Both the position numbers and the translations under genes were made by a program. A stretch of DNA of 64,000 nucleotides from Yamagishiella unicocca (taxonomy: Eukaryota > Chlorophyta > Chlorophyceae > Chlamydomonadales > Volvocaceae), in contig BDSL01000080.1 of the NCBI GenBank assembly GCA_003116995.1, forward strand, positions 310,001-374,000. Direction: 5' to 3'. The notes beneath the pieces are model-generated. The model had not been told where the DNA came from. It was given only the letters and a program-made list of their open reading frames with translations, and searched no databases. Below, piece after piece: positions 55,954 to 64,000 of the stretch. Position 1 is the stretch's first letter. The number at the start of each line of letters is the position of its first letter.

Positions 55954-58229
55954 CAGTTGGATACTTGGAGTTAGAATCTTATGGGGAGAGATAAGAATGT
56001 ACGGTATGTTGTTAAGGTTGTGGTGAACATGTTTTTTCTTGGGGGCCTTATTTGTGTCATGATGCGGCGCGCTGGAACCTCCCTGAGGCCTGAGCCCTAA
56101 TGGTCTAGTCGAGCCAGCGCATTCGCTGGCTTCGGAGATGGCGGCGTGGAGTCACACCCGGCCGTTGCTCTGGATCACGGATGTGAACACGACTGCGCCA
56201 GGCTGCCACAAAGCGGGCGTGCAGAAACTGTTGAAGCTCGTCGCTGAACCTCCCGAACCCTCGTCATGTTTGTTCTGTTGTCGTACGCACGATGACGGCC
56301 ATAGGTGTCCTCCAGCAACTAGATCTGCCTGCCAGCTATATCGCATGGCGTCCCAACCAAGATAAGCTAGTGAGTTTGTCAGTGCGAAGCCAGCACGCGG
56401 TAGTTGGTTGGAGACGTGGTGGTTCGCCTGCAGTTCCTTGACTGTCACACGAGAGAGCTGCGCAATGAACAAACTATGTGACGCGTGAACACTGATGCGC
56501 CCGATGGTTCTACCTCTTGGTCTGGAACCCACTGTAACCGTTACAACAACTGAAATGACAACATGACGAACACATACTGCCGGACCGACGGGTAGGTTCG
56601 TACTGGGTGCGTTGTTACAGGCATGTGCGCCAACTACAATTAGGGAGCAACGAATGAAAAAAAGCTATCAACAGCTCTAGCCCCTTCTCAGGAGGGATGT
56701 ATTATTTCGGACCTGTGCCGCGTTCCTAGTTGACTGCAGTGTTCTCCAGTGCCCTGCTCTTCTTCTGCGTAGTGTCAGCGGTCTCAGCACCCCTTCGCTA
56801 ACCGTTGCTCCCGTGCGCGATACCCGAAGCCATTGGGGCCGGCACAGATCAGCAATCCCCGTATCTGGAGCCGAAATGCCGAACACAGCGTGCAGGGATG
56901 CCAACATTCGTACACCACTCGTGCTCAGCGTGACACGCCCGCGCTTCCAAACCAAGGAACTCTTGGAGCCCTCCACCCAAATCAAAGCATCGCCCCCTGG
57001 CTCCGCCACATTGCACCCAAAGCCACCATTCCGTACGCCGCTATAACTCACCAGCGACCGGTGCCGGGCCCCCCCCCGTCCCATACTTATTACTACACAT
57101 CGGCTGATGGATGAAGGCGCCGGCGCAGTGAGAAGGTTGTGCTCATGTACTAAAACCCGTTAGCTTTGGGACTCAACTGAGGTCGTCGCTCGACCAATCA
57201 GGGCACTCCCGGTCAACCGAAAAGACGTGATGCCATGGATTCGTCCCAAATTTAGCAGAGGTGCAGCTCCACCGGGACCGAACCTCAGAAGTATGTATAC
57301 AATTCTCAAATATGACGGGTCCGGCACTTTGCCATACCAGGAAGGCAAGCACCCATGAAACGACGTCCATATATCCACAGGCGGCGGTAGACCGTTTTGT
57401 TCCATACGTGCGCCCCGAATGCAACCCCAGATCACCCACCCCCCAGATCACCCATAACGTCACGCGCAACCTGTGCCCCGCCGCATACAGGCGGTTGGAT
57501 TTTCGGGTATATGTACATTAGTCACATGTCCCAACCTCCTTTCATACACGTCACACCGTGTGCGAAGTACTAGGGAACATACCTCCGTCCGTACGCACCG
57601 CCCCGAGGTCGCGCCCGCGGCACTACGCACGCCGTTCCCCACACCCACGCACGACACCTTTCACGGGACGCGGAAGAACGCCAGTACGACTTGGCTGGCA
57701 CGCAAGCTCTTGATCGTCTGTGCCGCCCCGGCCGGCGAAAAACACCCACATGCGCGTCTCGGCTGGAGGTCCGAAACCCAGTCCTCAAACGACAGCCAGC
57801 CAGTGGGAAAATGAATGCGAGGATGCCCTCCCTGGAGCCCCGCAGTAGGTAGTCTGAGGCCGCCCGGCAGGTGGGATCTCCTGAGAGGTCTGGACGGCTG
57901 TGTTGGCTGGGCGGCAGGTGGGGCCTATGCCTGGGACGCCACCTGGCCCGGAGCAACCTCCTCTTGAGTGAAGTTGCGGCTAGCGCCCCTTGCCCTGGAT
58001 GGAGCCGGAAACTTTCAATAGTAGGTAGGGGGATGGCGATGGTGGCGGAAGTGGTAGTGGTGGTAGCAGAAACATATCATGGCGTGTATAGCCGCAGTGG
58101 TGCCGGCGTGAGCCCAATTCCTACGCACTTATTCGCGTCTTCAATCGATCAAGCGCGTCGGGATCGGAACCAGCCGCACGCGTACGAGACGGGCGCCATT
58201 AGCTTCATGCGGTGCTGCTCTGCTAGCAC
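55954..58229. other. Convergent intergenic region
   Basis: This 2.3-kb tail-to-tail spacer lies between the coiled-coil gene and the small acylated-protein gene. No exon is supported. The only notable element is the palindromic polyadenylation signal at 56533-56545. Confidence 0.6.
56533..56545. terminator. Palindromic TGTAAC-C-GTTACA, possible bidirectional poly(A) signal
   Basis: TGTAA (56533-56537) reads in sense for the plus-strand gene ending at 55953. TTACA (56541-56545) reads as TGTAA for the minus-strand gene ending at 58230. The two are halves of one perfect palindrome around a single base. The plus-strand use (580-base 3' UTR) is likelier than the minus-strand use (about 1.7 kb). 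Confidence 0.45.
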
Positions 58230-59878
58230 TTATCTAGTGCTCCATCTTGGGCAACTGGGATTACTCGCCGCATTTCGCACTTCAACAAGTAAGGTGGCCC
58301 TGTCGTACCCCTCGCGCGTGACGTCCGCCTCCACATCAAGGCCCCTGCCATTGCGCAGCTCTACTCCGCAACCATTTCCACTACATTGGATGCCGCAACC
58401 CCAAGCGCAAACCCCCACCCCGTCCCGCGGTTACTGCAGGGTGCCTCGTCCCACAGCCACTCCAATCTTTCCCCCTCTTCGAACCCTCCATTTCCCGACC
58501 GATCGCCTCCTGGCTGATACCCCCTCCCCCGGCCCGCGCACCTGTACGTCGTCAGCGTGTTCGCAATGAACTGCCCGAAGGCATGGTCGTCGTACTCGGC
58601 GACCATATGGACCATGGCGGTCACGAACTGGCGCGCGGAGACCTGCGGGTCTCCCGGAGTGGACTGATCTGCCACGATCACAGCCAGCTCCTTGGCTAGA
58701 GCTCCGGTGGTCAGACCCTGAGGGGCAACCGTGCGGCACCGTCAGGAGCAGGAAGGAGGCAGCGTTTGCATCCGGTCCTGGGGGTCCCGAGCACCGCCGC
58801 TAGCACGCCGCCGACTCACCGCATGCACCGCGTAGTCCTTCCACACGGGAATCTGGATGTAGCCGCAGTTGGCCTTGTCTAGCAGGTTGAAGATCTGCAA
58901 TGCGCGCGAAAACAAAATGTACAGCGGCGGCAGCAGGAGCAGCCGGCTCGGTGTGCTGGGGGAGGCCGACGCTGCAACCGTTCGTCAAATGCGGATCGAC
59001 GGAATGCTGGTGGCGGAAGGTTGGCAACAAGTGCGCCCTTGTCGTTGTGGATGCATATTCGCAGTGCTGCAGGGTCGCAAGACCCGCTAAGAGGTTCCGT
59101 GCGACACCGCGAACTGCTGCGCCTCACACCTTCAGGAGAGTGGCCTCCCTGGAGCCCTCGGGGTACGACGGGACACCATCTGGGTCGTCATCAGCAGGAA
59201 ACTCTGCGGCGGGACAGAGACACAGAGGCGGCGCAGCGTTCATCTCAGCCTCGGCCCCCTGAGGGACTCCGCGGGTAGGGTTCTTTAGTGATGACACAGG
59301 CGCATGAGGAGCCGCAGTGCCGGATCCTGGGCCGTGGTCCGTGGTTCGTAAGCCGATAAACCCAGTAATTCCCGTTCATGCGACCTCACCGAGGGGGTTA
59401 AGGCGCTTTCTTAGCCCGTGCACACCGTTGCTGAACCTCGGTGCGAGACCCCCAAGCTTAGTTCAGGGCAGTGCAGGGAACAAGGCCACATCTTGCATTA
59501 CCTACCCGCTACGAATTGTGCAGCCAGGTCTTCGTGCGTTCGCCGGCTGCCCCCCCCGCTAGCGGACTTTTTTAGCGTAGTCGATTTGGCTCTTGCGTCA
59601 TTCGGGTGAGAAGCGTCCTACGCGAGAACACGTATTGATGGGGCAAGTCCTCGAGCTCCGCGCGCTTAGCAATGCGTCGGTGCCGGTCGGGGACGCGTGC
59701 GAGCTGATAGGAGGCATCTCCAGTGTTTGACCTTCCAACGTGCTTTGCTGTACTTCGGCAAAGATGGCTGGCGGCCGCATTGCCAGGAGCTAGCGCTTCT
59801 GTGAAGTAGCGGTCGCGGCATGTGCGGCTCAGCAGGCCCACTTACAGCCGATTTGTCTGACGAGCAGCCAGCACCCAT
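58230..59878 (-). CDS. Small protein with N-myristoylation-type start and degenerate EF-hand
   Basis: Six minus-strand exons with matching phases give 188 aa: 59846-59878, 59732-59789, 59130-59203, 58820-58894, 58542-58717, 58230-58380. The N-terminus MGAGCSSDKSA has Gly2, Cys5 and Ser6, the usual signal for myristoylation plus palmitoylation and so membrane or flagellar-membrane attachment (inferred). ATLLKIFNLLDKANCGYIQIPVWKDYAVHAG resembles a helix-loop-helix EF-hand with a loop lacking most calcium ligands. The helical stretch VSARQFVTAMVHMVAEYDDHAFGQFI could be its partner. I do not recognise a named family. The last exon fits by phase but has no homology support. Exon 2 uses a plain ctag acceptor but joins both neighbours smoothly. 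Confidence 0.65.
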
Positions 59879-62800
59879 GTCAGCTCCGGTTTGATTGAGC
59901 TCAGAGCCCAGGAAGATGAGGAGGCTGCTAAAGCCCTTTGAAGTATTGATATATTGTCTAGCGAGTGCACTGCAGGTACTTAACTTCAGAAACGGAGCGC
60001 TTCAAATAATCCTATAAGGACTTTCCTAAGCAAGCAGACTAGGAAAACGAGCCTCGAGCGCCGTTTGATTCTTGGCAAGGAAACGTGGCACCGGGATATT
60101 GACCTTCAATTAGACCTTCAATAAGCAGACACTCCTCAGTTTTTTAATACTACAGTTTGAAATGGCCTGGAGAAACTGGCTGCTGGCGTCAGTGGCGGTT
60201 GGGGAACGACATGCATGCGGGCAACGATTTGACGATTTAGGCGTGGGCTATTTGCACGACGACCGGACCCATGAGCTCGACCGAACCCATGAGCTCGTGG
60301 TGTCATCGGACTTGGAAATCTAGCCTTAGACATACCCACAGAAGGGCTGTGTAATACAGGAGTTTGTGTCTGCCGTACAGTAAATTTCACAGCATTTCAC
60401 AAGAAACGCACAAAACGTTGCGCTTCACAATGCTCATTTTCACAACGTTCCAGCGACTAGCAGCAAAGCTATGCTAACATGGACGCCGAGAAGGCGAACG
60501 CGGGATTTGCGTCCCCCCATCCCGATGACATGCCAAATGATCCTTACGCACTACAATGATCGATGGGGTGGATGGGACACTGTAACATCGTGTTAAATAT
60601 AATGATGGAGCGGGCGAAAGTATGTGCAGTACGGGCGTTACAAGGGAAACCTTGCGTGCTCCAGGAACGTACGAAACTGCGGCGGTCGCTCGCCTGGTAC
60701 TACACCCGAGGGCGCATAGGTTTTCCGGGCGGTTGCATAAACGTCATCAACGCAGGTGCTGCATAAGTCCGTCCTGCGTCTCAGGGTTGGTGGATTGGGC
60801 GCTGTCGATTGGTTGCGTTGCAGGTCAAGACGCGATTCACCTTGTGCGAGCTAGCCGATGGCGCTCCTGCTGGCTACATACACCGCCGCCTCCGCGACTG
60901 TGTGGCCTCCCAAGCGCCAAGCCTGAACCGCCTGATCCCCTGGAGCAGCAAACAGTTCAAAACCCAATAAAAGTCGGCTGTGTTTATGCTCTCCTGCCCC
61001 CACCTCCTTACATATTCATTTGGCCCCGCCTTCACCTGCTGCCGTCCCTGGTCACGCCGATTACCCTCCCCCCGCCCTACTTTTATACCTACGCCGTGTA
61101 ACCGGTCTTTATGCCACCCCCCGCCCTCACGGTGAGGCTGCTGGTGATTGGCTGGGCACGGCTGGCCTGTCCGCAGACGTGCGCGCGGGGTGTGGTCGGC
61201 GGCCTTACTTGTCTGTGCCCGATGTGGCGGCGGAGCCTCTGCTGCCCGGCGACTAGTGCTGGCCGGCTCCCCTCATGGGCAACCCCTACTTCCCCCGCCC
61301 TCAGGTGTCGCTACGCGGCGGCCTGGGCTGGCGCATCGTCATCCCGCTGCTCGTCTGCCAGACACGGTTAGCGGACGCTGGGTGATGTGTTGGCCGCCGA
61401 GGCCGCCCTTGCCGGCTTGGCTGGGCGGTGGGTGCCCCAGTCCGAGCCAACCAGCGTTCTCCGCTGTGCTGATCGGCGCTCTCTGGTCGCTGTCTCCCTG
61501 GCGCCGTCGGTTTCCAGCATGCTGGCTTTCGTGGACTGGGGTCGTCATGTATGGCGCGGTGGCGGCGTCATTGCAGCGCCTGCTCCTGGATGTGCCTGTG
61601 GACTGGTGGGTGGCCGCACGCGCGGTGCATCGCCAGCCTGCCAGCACTCGAACGGCCCCCTCGATGGACGCTGTCGCCGCCCTCCTGCCGCCCAGGCTGG
61701 GTTGTCATGCCCCCGGGAAGGACGAGCCTGTGCTGCTCATCCGCCTCACTGTTCGGCTGGGTACCTCCATGCAGCTCAAGACTGTGGCCACTGCCTGGCA
61801 CGCCCTGCCATACGACCATGTGGGAACGCAAGGGGTGGTCCCTGCCTCCTGGAAGTGCTAGACGGCTTTCCGGCGGGTGGGGCTTTTTTCGTGAGTGTGT
61901 CCTGCGATGGGCCGCCAGCGGTTTCTTTCCCCAGCCAGTCGGCCCGGGTTGGCTCGTCCCGCCGTGTTCCCAGCGGTGGGCCTTGGGGTGCCTTTTCTTT
62001 ATCGGGGCCCCACCATGTTATTTGGGCGCTCCTGTTGTTCCTGTGCCGTGGGGGCGGCTGCCAGCGCTGGCTTCTCATACGGTGATGTCTCGTTGTGTAT
62101 GGGCCCTCCCTCTTGTCCTGGGCTAGCTTGCCGGGGCTTGCGGACATTATAATCTCTCAATGACTTAATGGTTAGCGCTGTTGCCTCCTCCCGGGCCAAC
62201 CTCTCCGCTTGGGCGGCATGGACTACCGCCTCTACGATACTATTGCGGTATCTGACTCCCACTGACCGAGCCGTACGTTCCTAGTCGTTCCTACGTATGT
62301 TGTCGGCTCGCCACGGACCTACCACGGAAGGACAACCCTAGGCGAAACGAGCACACAACGCAAATCTGCGTAGGCGTCGGACATGTCCTGGATGGCCTTC
62401 GCAGGATTTCCAGGTGCCTGCCTGATGTAGTACTTCTTCCAGCGGGTTCCAACCAAAAGGCAGAACCACCGCGCCGGACACTGAGGGAGACAATTGAGAC
62501 AGAAGCCCAGCCGCGCCGCACCAATGGCAAACTACCACGACAACAGACAACAGTCCAGAGGCACAAACAGCACCAGCCAGCACCCCAGGGGGAATTTGCG
62601 CTGTCGGCTTCCCTATCACGAACCGCCCACCAACATACCCAGCAGACCCGCAACCTTAGAACCAGTGGAGCGTAATGTTCCAAATCGAGATATGTCTGCA
62701 ACCCCCAATGATGTGCTCTTATTATTGGTCAACGGCATGTACTGACGCTAGCTATCACCAGGAATAAACAACAACGACGCAAGGCAGATGCTTTGCTAGA

Positions 62801-62951
62801 GGCGATAAGCGTCAGCGAGAACCGCGCCTGATACCTGCATGCACAGCAAAGGACGTAGCAAACCATTCAAGTCATTAGGCACCCTTGGCATGTTTACCAT
62901 ACGGGGTACGGGAGATACAGACCGTGTTAGTTTTCCAATACACGACACGCG
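59879..62951. other. Gene-poor spacer with a dispersed repeat copy
   Basis: Left part: upstream region of the small acylated-protein gene. An open segment at 60825-60969 (after a gttgcag acceptor, ending FKTQ-stop) could be a terminal plus-strand exon, but no partner was found. From about 61000 to 62155 lies a dispersed repeat copy. The rest (62160-62951) shows no gene. Confidence 0.5.
61000..62155 (+). mobile_element. Dispersed repeat copy with degenerate ORF-like body
   Basis: The 3' part (61910-62155) aligns with 28240-28480 and, at its end, with 29611-29729 (cttgtcctgggctagcttgccggggcttgcggac). The upstream part (61110-61860) has overlapping open frames in all plus phases without a recognised domain. 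The left border is a guess. Confidence 0.45.
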
Positions 62952-64000
62952 TCATAAGGTGTATGTCCTTACCTTAAATTTGTGACCGCCAGTCGTGGTT
63001 TCATTAAGGACCGTTATGAGGATGTCGCAGTCCTCGGCACGGTCGAAATTCAAGACCCTCATTCGGGTGAAGACAACGCCCGAGGTAGGAATGGCATGCC
63101 ATGCGTTCACCTCAATTGGCTGGCATGAACAGCCCGCAACGCATTCCATGCGAGCGATGCCCATGGCGCTGTACGACTCGAGGTAATGAAAAAGCAATTC
63201 GAAGTTTGTGTGTTGCCGTACATCCAATCGCACCAGCAACTTGCTTCCCGCCACAGTCGCGACGTAGCCCCACTTGGGCTTCACGTCCGTGCCTTCGTTC
63301 ACCCACTCCCAACCTTCTGCGGAATGGACCATACGCGTAAAGGTAACCCCAACGGCGCAGTAGGGATGCTCGGGAGGCATATTTCCTGCAGACAGGGACG
63401 GGACGTAGGGCGCGCATGCAGTAGCCGTCAGCAGATAGGGTTTCCATCCAAGCACGCAAGTAATAATCTGATCTTCTGCATGCGTGTGGAAGTGCATGCG
63501 AGACCAATTCGACCAACAGGTGCGCACGCGATGCTGATCGCAGAGTCGCAATCTTAGGCTCAGACCAAAATCCACATTGGTTCAAGCATGCGTCGCAGGC
63601 AATGCTCATGCCTATTTGCTGAGGAAGGCGCTCCGTGTGAATTATCTTAAACTAATTTTGGACGCCAGGCTTACTAGCATACAATTAGTGAGGTAAGACG
63701 ATCGACCTGGCATGGCACATTACCAGCAGCACGATCGGGTGAACTGTCCATATATGTATGGATGTAACATGCTGCTGCCACAACTACCCCGTAGCTCCGA
63801 CGCAGGCGCACATTGCGACTACAAGCACGCACCTTCGTACATGGGCGTCGGGACTGGCCTGGCCAGCTCCATCCTTTCCGCTTCGGTTATTGGGCGCAGT
63901 ACCACGTCAAGTGCGGCCTCCTGAATGATATGCACTGCGAGATCCGCCATGACCCTGTGTCCGGCATCCCCCGGGTGGACATCAACATAAAGCTGGTCCC
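62952..64000 (-). CDS. SGNH/GDSL-type hydrolase-like protein, C-terminal part
   Basis: Two minus-strand exons are visible: 63833-64000 (continuing beyond the window) and 62952-63385, joined in phase 1 across a 447-base intron. The first carries the C-terminal SGNH block: YVDVHPGDAGHRVMADL, with the Asp and His expected in the catalytic triad, then an amphipathic helix. The join reads PTPMYEGNMPPEHPYC. The second exon encodes a separate domain with GWEWVNEG, KPKWGYVAT, YLESYSAMG and paired cysteines (CVAGCSCQP), suggesting a disulfide-bonded extracytoplasmic beta-sandwich. Hydrolysis of an ester on a lipid or polysaccharide is a family inference. The nucleophile-Ser block lies outside the window. 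The stop at 62952-62954 is used; a donor gtaagg at 62972 could instead lead to one more exon. Confidence 0.7.

Noticed and set aside
60825..60969. Terminal exon encoding ...LNRLIPWSSKQFKTQ-stop
   Set aside because: It has a good acceptor and open frame but no upstream exon, poly(A) signal or family. It is too weak to call as a gene and is mentioned only within the spacer entry.

Overview
This window is nuclear DNA of a volvocine-type green alga (Chlamydomonas or a close relative). The evidence is intron-dense genes with short GT-AG introns and G/C-ending codons, TGTAA polyadenylation signals in the 3' regions of most genes, and a short interstitial block containing TTTTAGGG, the Chlamydomonas-type telomere unit. 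Most reading frames longer than 60 codons are shadows. The genes were rebuilt here by joining exons so that splice phase and protein-family homology agree. Exon sums are divisible by three for the six complete models: ABC 1407 aa, TOP3B 873 aa, UBL5 73 aa, GYF-PIN 1447 aa, GRWD1 503 aa and the small acylated protein 188 aa. They are also divisible by three for the orphan at 30.8-32.7 kb (515 aa).

Layout. 0-0.9 kb (+): 3' half of a two-RRM protein. 2.3-12.6 kb (+): a complete ABCB/P-glycoprotein-type transporter in 23 exons. 14.4-23.6 kb (-): DNA topoisomerase III beta in 20 exons, with repeat-filled introns. 24.2-24.9 kb (+): HUB1/UBL5, head-to-head with TOP3B. 24.9-30.7 kb: gene-poor island with several copies of one dispersed repeat family in both orientations. 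30.8-32.7 kb (+): orphan gene. 35.0-44.4 kb (+): a 17-exon gene coding for a GYF domain, an SWT1-like PIN nuclease domain and a long polyglutamine tail. 47.0-50.2 kb (-): the ribosome-biogenesis WD40 protein GRWD1/RRB1. 51.0-56.0 kb (+): an orphan coiled-coil/low-complexity protein whose start was not found. 58.2-59.9 kb (-): a small orphan with an N-terminal acylation signal and a degenerate EF-hand. 60.9-62.2 kb: another copy of the dispersed repeat. 63.0-64.0 kb (-): the 3' end of an SGNH/GDSL-type hydrolase gene.

The genes do not form a pathway. Several act in RNA metabolism (RRM protein, HUB1, SWT1-like nuclease, GRWD1, and TOP3B, which in animals also acts on RNA), but neighbourhood carries little functional meaning in such genomes. 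The most unusual items are the GYF-PIN-polyQ protein, nucleotide-identical starts of the Walker B exons in the two ABC halves, a recurrent intron motif, the dispersed repeat family, and a palindromic polyadenylation signal between two convergent genes.
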